Shown here: one piece after another, positions 48,976 to 59,609 of the stretch
Position numbering within the stretch: position 1 is the stretch's first letter
How the letters are laid out: each line of letters opens with the position of its first letter
Origin: Sycobia sp. Sy_11
Lineage: Eukaryota > Arthropoda > Insecta > Hymenoptera > Epichrysomallidae
Direction: 5' to 3'
Assembly (NCBI GenBank): GCA_018907035.1
Contig: JACCIC010000002.1
Location: 6,505,001-6,569,000, forward strand
Length of the DNA: 64,000 nucleotides
The notes under the pieces: model-generated
Told to the model about the DNA's origin: nothing
What the model saw: only the letters and a program-made list of their open reading frames with translations
Database searches by the model: none
Translations under genes and position numbers: made by a program

Positions 48976-49274
48976 AAGCCAAGCCGTGGTCTAGCGGTGG
49001 TCCTGAACCCTATCTTCAATCACTTCGATTTTTCTTGCGTACTCGGAAGCGCTACAGTTTGTATATATTCAAACTATTACATGATATTAGGTTGTCAAAT
49101 ATCTCCCTTCTGCTTTTTTGCTCTTCATTCAATGCTTTATAAAAAGTGTTACAGTGGTCGGATTTGCTTCAAATATGCGCCGTTTTGTTCGATAATCTGT
49201 TTCCATCTAGACGGCAACTTCATAATACCCCTCTCCTAGAAACCCCTCTCCTTATTTGCGAAGAACTCGGGCAG

Positions 49275-49568
49275 TCACAGGACAGGATTCAGGTGGTAAT
49301 CACTTGGCGCTATGGCCGGGCTATATGGTGGATGCGATAAAACCTCCCATCCGAACTCCCGTAGCTTCTGACGAGTCATCAACGAAGTGTGTGGTCTGAC
49401 GTTGTCCTGGTGGAACACTACACCGTTCCTCTTGGCCAATTGTGGACGCTTCTGGTCGATAGCCTGCTTCAAGCGGTCCAGTTGTTCACAGTAGATGGTA
49501 GAATTAAGCGTCTGGCCATATGGGAGCAGCTCATAGTGATGATTCCCTTCCAATCCCACCAAACACAC
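49275..49568 (-). pseudogene. Mariner transposase catalytic fragment
   Basis: Contains HYELLPYGQTLNSTIYCEQL, KRPQLAKRNGVVFHQDN and the HPPYSPAIAPSDYH box with 34 residues between the second and third Asp. It stops soon after where an internal deletion begins. Confidence 0.9.
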
Positions 49569-49773
49569 AGCAAAACCTTCCTGGCGGCCAATCCCGGCTT
49601 GGCCACTGTTTGGGACGGTCCACCGGCCTTGTACTACGACCGTTTTCGTTTAATATTGTCGTATGTGATCCATTTTCCGTCGCCAATCACCATGCGCTTC
49701 AAAAATGGATCGAGTTCGTTCCGTTTCAGCAGCACATCCCAGGCGTTGATACGGTCCAGAAGGTTTTTTTGTG

Positions 49774-50133
49774 TCAAATCATGCGGCACCCAAACATCAA
49801 GCTTTTTTTGTATCCAGCCTGTAGATGGTTTAAAATAGTTTGATAACTAATTCTCATCTCCTGGGCGATGTCACGAGATGCCACATGCCGATTTAACTCA
49901 AGAAATTCCATGATTTGATCGGTATTCGTCGTCACAGGTCTTCCACCGGATGGTGTATCCATGGTGTCGTTTTCACCGGCTGTGAATCGTCGAAACCATT
50001 TCTCTGCGGTTCGCAGTGATAGCGTGCCATCTCCCAAAACACCATTAATCTCACGGAACGTTTCTCTAGCGGATTTGTCTTTGACAAAGGAAAACTTTAA
50101 AATAGCACGAATTTCGGCGTTAGTGAACTCCAT
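49774..50133 (-). pseudogene. Mariner transposase N-terminal (HTH) fragment
   Basis: From ATG at 50133 an open frame of 119 codons covers the HTH region: ETFREINGVLGDGTLS, RTAEKWFRRFTAGEND, SGGRPVTTN, ASRDIAQEMRISYQTILNHL. It then shifts frame before the VPHDL motif. Confidence 0.9.
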
Positions 50134-50316
50134 GTTTACACGTTTATAACTTTTAAACGCAATATCCAAACTAATCATGCACAGCGTCGTTTTGTACGTT
50201 ATGTCAAAACCTTTCAAATGATGTATAGTATTGCCAGATACGAGCTCTGTAGCGCTTTGTATATAGGCGCGAAATTCATAAGACAAAAAGGCGGAAGGGA
50301 GATATTTGACAACTTA

Positions 50317-50940
50317 ATATATTATTATTATAATTATAAAAATGAATGAGAATATCTTAGACAGTTAAAATTGGATAAATATGTACCGACACAATAGTCG
50401 GGAAGGATCAATTTATGATACAAGGGGTAGTACACGAAATTGAAAGAAACTAAGGAAGATTATCTACTGTATATAATTTTGTGATATAACATCTATGAGA
50501 AAAATTATCTTAATTTGTTTTAGTAATTCAAAAATTATTAAGCAATATGAATTCATGTTTTTTATTTTAAATTTAAATATCATGAAAAATTAGTATTAAG
50601 AGAAATTATATATATATCTTCTAATTATTATTAAAAAATAATTTTGAAAAAGAATTAAAAAATATGCCCCCTATTATGCTTCCTATCGAGCACCTACTAT
50701 AAACAGAACTTTTTTTACTTACATTAGAATATTTAGAGATTTTACTCGTAATCAAATAAATCGAAAGGTACTACCTTATAAAGGAAGGTGAGACGCTTCC
50801 AACCATCATTTTTCGCTCATGGCAACTCTTTCTGAACTTCACTTGAGATAATTTTCTTCGGCATTTATTTCGTATTCCATAAGAGCCTATTCCCCAAGTC
50901 AAATTTTCGATCTCGAATTTCTCAAATATCGGCACGATTA
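50317..50940. other. AT-rich intergenic DNA
   Basis: No gene or repeat recognised. Confidence 0.6.
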
Positions 50941-50944
50941 GCTC

Positions 50945-50972
50945 CTGACGATGAACCGCAGCGGTTCGAAAC
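50945..50972 (+). other. Hammerhead-core-like motif
   Basis: CTGACGA (50945-50951) is followed by a perfect 5-bp stem GAACC/GGTTC with loop GCAGC (50953-50967) and then GAAAC (50968-50972). This is the order of the conserved strand of a hammerhead ribozyme, with one extra T before the stem. I could not find convincing stems I and III or a cleavage site, so activity is doubtful. Confidence 0.25.
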
Positions 50973-50974
50973 GT

Positions 50975-51275
50975 TGGACGCCAAAGGCTTAAGGTAAAGT
51001 TTATGGTAGTGGGGGCAGTCGGTTGTTCTTTACTAACATAGAATATTGTTATTATTTTTATTTTATTTTATTATTAATTTTATTTTTATTTTTAATTTTT
51101 AATCTAATTTATTTATAGTAGCATGTTGTATTTCAGATTCGTTGGGCTTGACTATAAACAAGGACAGATTGACCGTCATTATTTTATTTAATATATTATA
51201 TTATAAAAACTGTAATACCGATAAAAATATTTATTAATTTTATTCAAAACAATCAACATAAATACAATTTTTAAT
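50975..51275. repeat. Second copy of the palindromic-repeat family (half element)
   Basis: Shares GGACGCCAAAGG, GGGGGCAGTC, TTTACTAACATAGAAT, the AAAT tracts, TTTCAGATTC, AAGGACAG and AATACCGATAAAAATATTTA, in order, with the loop (reverse complement) and right arm of the 41.8-42.4 kb foldback element. Only one arm is present here. Confidence 0.7.
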
Positions 51276-51279
51276 TTTA

Positions 51280-52795
51280 ATTTTAATCTGCGCGTAAAGT
51301 TAAAATAAGGATACCATAAATTCTGTGAAAGAAACATTCTTTAATTTAAATCTTAAGAAATTTTTTTAAGTCTAAATCTTAACCTACAAGTTCCTATGAA
51401 GGTTAAAGACACTAATTGGAAAAATACATTTTTAGAACTCAGATAGGACCACTAAATCCATTGGATTGGAATCAGTCAACTTTGAATTAGACATTGTTAC
51501 TTTTATGATAAGATTAAAGTATTTTGGTATCTAAAATTTTCTGTGCTATATGATTCAAATTCTGGGACCTAAAGAGGTTTATGCTTTATCGATAAGACAT
51601 TGTAATATAAGAAAAAACTTAATTATTTTTCAACCAGTTCTACTCAGGATAAACTCGAAATAAATATTTATTCGTTTATGATTATTGAGATTATATAAGA
51701 TGGTCCATCACTATCTAAACTTTATCCACACGTATTGAGATCAGTATAAAAATCAGTGATCTAAAAAAATTTTTAGATTATTTCTAAATACCTTGATTAT
51801 ATTCTGTGATTCATGTATATATTTCATAAAATAAATTTGCAGACGATAATAGACTTTTTTATTGGGATATTTATAAATTTATTTTTAATTATTGTTATTT
51901 ATTGTTGGTATTTATTGTTAATTAATCTAATATAATTATACAACAGTGGTAGAGTATAACACATATAGAGTATAACTAGAGTATAACAGAGTATAACAAT
52001 ATAACACACAGTGTGACTGAACACATTATTACAAAAATATGAACTTAAATATAGATTCTTAACGAATTATATACACAGCATTTATATTATATGTATTCCA
52101 ATTATGTATAATTTGAAGATTTTAGAGAAGTTTTTTAATTATTTCGTTGTAATATAATTATTGTTTTTCTGTGCAATGTCCCCTATCTCAGATTTTGTCG
52201 AGATGATTACGTAACATATTTCTTTGTATATAGCTTTTTTATGAATTATATCTAAAAAATCCCCTTAAATGTAATCACAATACATTTCAATAAATATATA
52301 ATATTTCAGAGTAAATAGCATTTTTTTCTGATAATCAATTAAATTGATTCTCTTAAAGTTCCACACATAATTCTTCATCTGAAAAACCACTTGATCGTGA
52401 ATTAACTCGCACGTATTAAAACGTCTGGTTCCTGTAACTCATTTATATTATAATAGTAGACGTAGGTTTGATAGGAAATAGCAATCGTTCAAATTGTAAG
52501 GGCACATCTGCGGGGGCAAGAGATTTTCAAAATTCTTGTACCTAGTATACTGCGTACTCCGTGTTCATAGCTGTATCGATTGATATTCTCCCTCCAGCTT
52601 TTCTAACATAACATTATTTTTATGACATCACGCGAACGGCACGTATCTGACTTCCTCCTCCCAGCAGATGGTAAATTGAGCGATATGAGCCACAAGCATG
52701 ATGCAAGAGTAGAAAGAAAAGCGAATCCAACATTGGACAGACACATAGGCATATAAGAAATAGCCCCTAGAGTCCGAATGGAGCAACTTGAAGAT

Positions 52796-52845
<50 letters not shown>

Positions 52846-53540
52846 GATTGACCGAGTTTCTAAAATCTGATATATTTCAATGTTTCAATATATATACAGA
52901 AGTTTAAATTGGTTAAAAGTACTTATGTGCCATATTAAAAAAAAAATACAAAACAACTATTTAGTTTATTTATGTATGAAATATTTTGTTTAGTTTATCC
53001 TTTCGAAAAGGTTTACTATTATTATAAATTGAGGTACATTTTAGCTTATTTTTAGGCATTATTATTACATTTTCACAGAGTTACTCAAGTGATTGTGTAC
53101 GAATAAGTTTAATCTGTGGGTAAACTTCAATTATTAATTCCTATATGCTTTCGACAAGCTGACCCTATCGTTTGATGAATAGACATACAATCCATTATTA
53201 CTTGAAATAGTTCCATTTCCAATGTCAGGTAATTTTGTTGGAAACTCATTATGTTCTATTCTAAGATAAACTCCCATATTAGTTTTTAATTGTTTAATAC
53301 GCCGACACGATTCCAAATTGATGAAGATTTAAATATGATATTAGAATATCCTATCACGATCAGTAAGGTTTACGAGAAACAAATGAAGTTATATCGCCGC
53401 CCATTATAGCCGAAGATTTGAGATTCTTTTTTAAATCAAAACCTTAATTTTAGTTATTAATTTTACTCAATAATGAATTTAGATTCTATGCTTCTACTTG
53501 TATATTTAACGACAAGACTTTAAATACGCTAAAATGTGTG
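51280..53540. other. AT-rich intergenic DNA, partly similar to 44.3-44.6 kb
   Basis: The stretch 51430-51690 resembles 44320-44570 in the same orientation; both share AAGAAA-AA-CTTAATTATTTT followed by CTCGAAATA or TTCGAAATA. Tandem decamers AGAGTATAAC lie at 51951-51997, and a GA array at 52801-52842. No gene recognised. Confidence 0.45.
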
Positions 53541-53541
53541 T

Positions 53542-53556
53542 GTCGCCACCTGGTGG
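53542..53556 (-). promoter_or_regulatory. CTCF-like insulator motif
   Basis: On the minus strand CCACCAGGTGGCGAC, close to the CTCF core CCAC-N-AGGTGGCGC shared by flies and vertebrates, with one mismatch at the last GC. It lies about 0.85 kb upstream of the second peptide gene. A single motif is weak evidence. Confidence 0.35.
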
Positions 53557-54304
53557 TAGATATACGTAACTCCAGTACGAACGACGAGACTAATGCAGCA
53601 ATGCCTTATTATGTACAACATTACTATACTATGGGTGCGCGAAGTAGAAAACATGAATAACTTTTTTTTTAATTTATCATGCATTTTAAACTAATACATT
53701 TTCTAGGTTCGTCTGCAATACCCGAATCGTGATCATACCAACAAACGATGTCTCTTTGCAATATTAGAATAGAATATAGAATAGTATAGAAAATAGAGTA
53801 CGATTATACATTATAGATATGGATAAGATGTAAATAAAATTACTGTAGCAGAATTTTTGATAATCATTTACACGAATCCGAATTTAAAAATATATAATTA
53901 TCATAGTATAGCAAAATTAAAAAATGTAAATAGTCGCATATAAAATAGAATGATTTTACTATTTATACGACCACACACGCCTATCCCGTTATCTCGATTT
54001 TCTTTCTTTAATCTTCTACGAGAAATACAAACATAATTATTTTTAAATGTAATATCTCTACTTTTATAGTACACAGGCAATCCTAAAATTATAATTTATC
54101 GGAAGAATCAGAGATGCAGATACTTTTACAGATAGTTCTATTTATTTTACACATTTATGACTTTTTTAATAATTACATATGCTTTAATTATATTTAATCG
54201 AAGTTTAAAATCTAATAAAATTATATATATTATAATTTTCAAAAAAACTAATAGTGCAGAATAATCTCTCATAAAATAAAATGTGTACACAGAGTAACCG
54301 AATT

Positions 54305-54311
54305 TATATAA
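54305..54311 (+). promoter_or_regulatory. Candidate TATA box of Cys-rich peptide copy 2
   Basis: TATATAA 108 bp before the ATG at 54413, almost the same distance as in copy 1. Downstream, TTACATCTCA (54333-54342) resembles TATACATCTCA just before the ATG of copy 1. Confidence 0.4.
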
Positions 54312-54406
54312 CTTTGGCCAATGCTAAATTTTACATCTCATTAATTGAATAACTAATTATAGAGTAACTTCTCAAGACTTCAATTCTTTTCTAAGAACCG
54401 AAAATT

Positions 54407-54476
54407 ATGGCAATGACTTCGTTATATATTTTACTTACTTTCATTTTTTTAATTTACATAACGAGTATTCTCTCAG
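54407..54476 (+). CDS. Signal-peptide exon of Cys-rich peptide copy 2
   Basis: 23 codons plus one base from the first ATG, or 21 plus one from the second. From the second ATG it has exactly the length (64 nt) and phase of the copy 1 exon, and many identical codons, including the ATAACG near the end. Confidence 0.86.
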
Positions 54477-55201
54477 GTGAGTAAAATTGTACTCTAAATC
54501 TTTGATTGATTTTTAATCGCTATTACAATTATATGTGTATTCTATCCATTTCTTTCACTAATTCAGATATTGACATCACCAATAATACAGCAATAAATAG
54601 CAGCTAAAAAAGGCTTTTTTCGACGTATTTTTTCCTATCATCTCAAAGTTTGTTTCGAATAATAATCTGACCATTATTGCTTTTATATTACATTTATTGG
54701 CATAATTGATAGAAGTGAAGAGAAACTGATAAAATAAATAATTTTATTCTGATATATCTTCTAATTTATTACAATATTCGTGCGCGATAATCGATATGCA
54801 CAGATCGTCGATATTTTATTAGATAAAAGCAAATTATTATTTTATTTGCAATAAAATTAACAAAAGAAAAAAAGAAGAAAACAATTCAGCTATTTAATAA
54901 TAGATTTTTTGATATTAAAAATGACATTAAAACATTTGATATTAAAATTAATTACATTTGATATTAAAAATAACTCTACTATATATATGGTTTGGAATAA
55001 CGTTTGAAGTTAAACACATCGCGCTTATTTAAGCAATCATTGCGCATCTATTTTCTTTTGATTACAGATTGCCATAAAGCCGATTGCCATAAAAATTGCG
55101 ACAATCACAGACTCGGCCGAGGAGTGTGCTGGCGCGATAGCTGCCACTGCTGCGGAGTGAACAGTAAACGTAGGGCTTGCAAAAAGGGCTGGTGGGGATA
55201 G
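54407..55201 (+). CDS. Secreted 8-cysteine CS-alpha-beta-like peptide, copy 2
   Basis: Two exons, 54407-54476 and 55068-55201, with a phase-1 intron of 591 bp (TCAG|gtgagt ... attacag). Two ATGs are possible: 54407 gives 67 residues, and 54413 gives 65 and is the one that aligns with copy 1. The signal peptide is Ile/Leu/Phe-rich. The mature part has eight Cys spaced C-x4-C-x3-C-x9-C-x4-C-x1-C-C-x8-C, the same as copy 1 apart from a loop four residues shorter between Cys3 and Cys4. It has GVC before Cys4, many His, Arg and Lys, and a Lys-Lys-Gly-Trp-Trp-Gly end. The final Gly could be an amidation signal. Much more basic than copy 1. No AATAAA is obvious close downstream. A real paralogous gene is likely; the function (defence, venom or other) is unknown. 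Confidence 0.87.
55068..55201 (+). CDS. Mature-peptide exon of Cys-rich peptide copy 2
   Basis: Acceptor gattacag; stop TAG at 55199-55201. It is GC-richer than its surroundings, unlike the signal exon, which fits coding constraint or recent selection on the mature part. Confidence 0.88.
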
Positions 55202-58200
55202 GATGCAGCCTCCTGCTTTTCATCGGATTTCATTGTTTCGTCTCGAAGCGACTCCATTATTGTTATCCTAATTGCTGATTTGGTTTCATTCTCTTATCAC
55301 GATGAAAATAACGTGTTTCCGTTTACCGTGGAAAATATTGTTCATCTATACGTTAAAATATACTTTTCAAACATATATTTGTTGTTGTTATTATTTATGC
55401 ACTATAAGGAAATCATTGAGAATGGAAATTCGTTATAATTAATGTTGAATTAAGCATTGGTATAGATATTCAAATGTATCAAGTGATAAGTCAAAAATTG
55501 AATCAACGCTTCAATCAAGTATGTAATCTAGCATTGACAAATTAGTGTTCAACGTTTTGTTTTTTGAACAGCACCAGCTCGAATCGTGAGCACAGTGATC
55601 ACGTAGAGTAAACGATAAAACTATCCGTAAATAGAGCATTAATATTAATTTAACCAATGATACACGTTTTTATATTTGTTTGTCAAGTAAAAGAAGATTT
55701 GTTTTTGAAAAATATTATTTATCACAATGCCTTCAATTTCTCGATTATTTTTTTTTCTACTATTTTAAGTTACAAAAATTGAATCAAATGTTTAATCATG
55801 TGTTTATTGAAGCGAATTTGGGGGAGCTGAATTTTCAAATGAACGTCTAATGATGAATAAAAATTTGAAAATATATTACAAACTATTTTTACAGTCGCTT
55901 CGAATTATCTTCGAAAATTACAATTTTTTTTTTTTTTAATAAAATACGCTACCTGATCGAAAACTGATGGAACCATAATATGAACATTCATTTCGATGCA
56001 ATATTCTCTGCCCGTAGTTAATTTAAACACCTTCATATCATAAGTCCATCAATTTTCGATCAAGCTTTGTAAGTCTAACATTAGACTGGCTGTCATCCTG
56101 CTGACGAGTCCAGCAGGTGTTCTAGATCGAAATGTGTAAAAAATAGTTTTTTTTTCAGTTTATTTAAAATTCTTTCCATTTTTAATTTACTCCATTTGAC
56201 AAAAAATTGTTTTTTTTTGTACTCCTTACAAAGTATAACCTTTCAAATTTGGCAGAACATCACCTGGCCAGAAACTTCTGTAACTCACGGTAGCGTCTAT
56301 ATATGCGAGTAATTTGCATTTGACACGCATTTGACGCGCTTCTTTGTCGGCTACTATAGATGTAGTCTTTATAACATTTATAATTATATGTAAAGTTTTA
56401 AGGGTAAAGTGCTTTGTGTTTGAAATTGACTTGCGTTATATTGTGACAATACAAAGATGATATATAGTACAATAAAAATGATGGAGAAATATTTAAATAT
56501 AATTACTCTTAATTGCAATATAATATATAGTGTACGCTTAGTCGCTTACATAGTTTAATATTACGAAAACGATTACTTAATAAGTTAAAATACTAGAGTT
56601 TCTTTTTATATTTTGTTAAACTATGTAAGATATTCAATCGTTGTATTTTTAAAAAATATATATTTATTTTTTTAAATCAAGAACCGAACTTCTTAAAACA
56701 AATATTCGATTTTTACATTATTATATATAGTGGTTTTATATATACATTAAGTTATGATATATAGCAGTACATTTCTGTTACAAAAAATAAATTTTTATAT
56801 CAATTAAAAGAAAATTATACTGTAAGAAGAAATTCTAGAATTTCTTTGTAACATTTTCGCATAAACTATTTTTTAAGTATCGTGTTTTATTGTCTATTTT
56901 ACTTTGAGAAAAAAAATCTGATAAGATGTTCATTTAAACTTTTATTACTACCGGGTAAATAATTTCAGCTCAAAAACATCAGTCAAAAGGTAATAATATA
57001 TGTTTCTAAATTTTTAAATTAAAACTCAACGAATTTTTTGTATATTTGTATTAATATTTTAAAATACATTTTTATATTAAATGAAAAAAAATTTGGTAGA
57101 GAAGTTGAAGAATTTTACGTCAATTGAAAGTACGAATAGATCGATATCTATAAGAATATATCAAAATACTTATAAACCTTTTTTTATGTTAAAAACAATA
57201 AGTTTTAACTTAGTGTTATTTAGATATTATTTCCATTTGCTACGGAGTATTTTGAAAATTATTAAAAAATGTTTCATATCGTAAATTTAATATAAGAGTA
57301 AAAAATATCTCATATATGTTATTATTAATTTATTATCATGTGCGCAAAAAAAACTTTCGAATCGTTAATTTCTGTGAATATATTTGAAATTTGACTTAAG
57401 TAATAGGATCAAAATTATTTTAAATAAGCCATTGTCGATACGATGAACAATGCTGTTTATAGAGATATATTAGCCTGAGCATTATTTGTTAAATAGCTCT
57501 TTTCTGTGAACGCTATGAGCTTTTCTTTAACTTTGAACTCTTTAATTTTTTATAAATGAAACCTTTCTGATATTGTACAACATGATTTTTAATGCAAAAT
57601 AAATTCTTTTTGTATTTTAGTGCTACATAAACATAAATGTTCCTCCTCCTCTCGCACGCTTGTTCACGTGCTTTAGCTTATCTCTGACACAATAAACCGA
57701 AATGTGAAGCCTAGAAATACGTGTAAACAATTATTTACTGTTTTCGATACAATATTTTAAATTTTTTCCCTCAAATTAGTTTTAAGAAAATAAAACTTTG
57801 TTTACTTTATAATTTAATCTTATCTATTTTTATTTTGCATTTTCATTTTAGACTTCTTAATAAATAATTTGCATAAATACTATACTTTCATTACACGTAT
57901 GACGATTTTTGTTTATTTTGAATATGAATAATGCTAGCAAATTCACCTGATAATTGATTTGCTTGTAGATTATGGTAGATTTTTTCCTCGCTCCGTATCT
58001 TTCCTTATATTTTTGGACGAGTATAAAGCATCCAAAAATTTTCGAAACCAAAACCGCCTTTTCGATATCATAGATTTCGTCTAGATGGTGACCTTGAAGT
58101 TGACTTCGAAATCAAAATGTCATTTGAAATCTGCAAAAAAAACTTTTAACAAAAGTAAAATAGTTAGGCGAGTTTGATGTGTTCTTAGGATCATAAGAAT

Positions 58201-59600
58201 TTTAAATACATCTTCTTATGTATTTTATAAAAAAATTGTATGAAATACTTTCCGAAAGTTCCAAATATATTAACACAGAAGATATTATTTATTATAATTA
58301 AATTAAGTTATAGATAAATTAAGTTTTAGATAAATTATAATTAAATTAAAAATCAGTTCATTGTTATAGATATTTTCATAGATAATATAACATATATTCA
58401 ATGATATAAATATATGTTCTTAGCATATTACGAAATTGAGAACTTATAAATATTATGTGTATTTTATAAATAATTTCTATAGATTATGTTTCTAAATTCA
58501 GTTATATATTAAGACAAAATTATATACACAATAGTATATGTAATTATATTCTGAATCTTTTCATAGTAAAACAAAAACTGTTCATATAACAGAATAATAT
58601 TTATACAAAATATTTTTCTAAAATATTCCGAAATAGAAATAATCTCATAAAAAGAATTAATTATGTTGAATCATCGATGTTTTAGGTAAACCTTCTTCTG
58701 CTATTTTTACTGATAAATCATTATTATTAAAAAAGTAGGTATGAACTTGCCAGGCCCGTTCCCACAAAGTCTATAGGTGAAAAAATCCAATATTGAACTT
58801 AAATATATATATACACTAAATCTGAAAGTAGATAATCATAATGAAAACTGTTTACATTTCTTTAATTCAGTATACTTTAAATTAGAATTCATTTTGAATG
58901 AATAATTCAATTCTTCAGAAAGAATATACAAAGAAAGTTAAATATACCTTGAGAAGTACCTAAAGTTTCATATAACTTCTTCAAAGCCATTCAATTTTAT
59001 ATTTTTAAGAGATAATTCAGTATTTATAATTCCATTGCACAATTATTGGTATTAGGTTAAGATTCAATAATAACAACATTAAGCTTCTAAATGATAATAA
59101 AATCTTGAAATAATAATAAAGACTTCTAACGATTTTTATGTTCCTCAAACATTACCCATTTATTTAAAAAGAATTTTTTTACATACTTTTAAATGAATTG
59201 AAGTATTTATTTATATCTCCAACCTTACTTATTGAATATGAAGTACTGTTATGATTGCACCTGATTGTACTGTATGTTATTAGAGGTTATTATATTAAAG
59301 CTTCTTATCAAAAAAATTGGCCGAATTTTGATTACAGTTTGAATCGTCTTACTTTAAAAATTAGCTGAACTTTTTGCTATGTATTTACTATTGCTATATA
59401 TATAAAAATGAAATGTTTTTGACCATTTGCTATAGTCATACACGAAGTTTTATATTAAAAACTGCTTTTTAGCAAAAAATACCGGAGAGAACTGATTCTT
59501 TAGATCATAAATAGTAGATATGCTTTAGAAAATTATCGATAAAGAAGTGATAAATAATTTTTTTCATTGATTGAAATCCTAATTTGAAATCCCAATTTAG
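55202..59600. other. AT-rich intergenic DNA with an inverted repeat
   Basis: No gene recognised over 4.4 kb. An imperfect 32-bp inverted repeat lies at 55953-55984 and 56032-56064, followed by a perfect 6-bp hairpin (56097-56102 with 56112-56117). Confidence 0.6.
55953..56117. repeat. Inverted repeat and hairpin, possible small foldback element
   Basis: Left arm (starting CTGATCGAAAACTGATGG) and right arm (ending CCATCAATTTTCGATCAAG) are about 85 percent complementary across a 47-bp spacer. A CCTGCT/AGCAGG hairpin with GACGAGTCC loop follows. Confidence 0.55.
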
Positions 59601-59609
59601 AAGCAAATA

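Larger units (their letters stand above)
49090..50314 (-). mobile_element. Mariner element, 1.22 kb, with ITRs, inactivated
   Basis: Inverted ends of about 30 bp (49090-49119 and 50286-50314, outer part GTTGTCAAATATCTCCCTTC) are flanked by TA (49088-49089 and 50315-50316). On the minus strand the transposase starts at 50133 with MEFTNAEIRAIL and an intact HTH half. It breaks near 49774 and continues in other frames: WVPHDL, VIGDGKW (first Asp), LCVWWDWKG, HQDNVRPH (second Asp) and SPAIAPSDYH (third Asp, D34D spacing kept). About 30 residues before the C-terminal LPSRWKQIIEQNG are missing. All three catalytic Asp codons survive, but frame shifts kill the gene. Confidence 0.93.

Noticed and set aside
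48980..49020. tRNA-like stretch (GTGGTCTAGCGGTGGTCC)
   Set aside because: It resembles a tRNA 5' part, but there is no matching anticodon arm, B box or acceptor stem.
49389..49843. + strand open frames of 107-149 codons over the second mariner
   Set aside because: They are antisense to clear transposase motifs.
56968..56988. 21-bp micro-exon-like stretch between cag and gtaata, as part of a third peptide gene
   Set aside because: No signal-peptide exon upstream and no Cys-rich exon downstream could be found; the frame downstream of the next acceptor (about 57622) soon stops.
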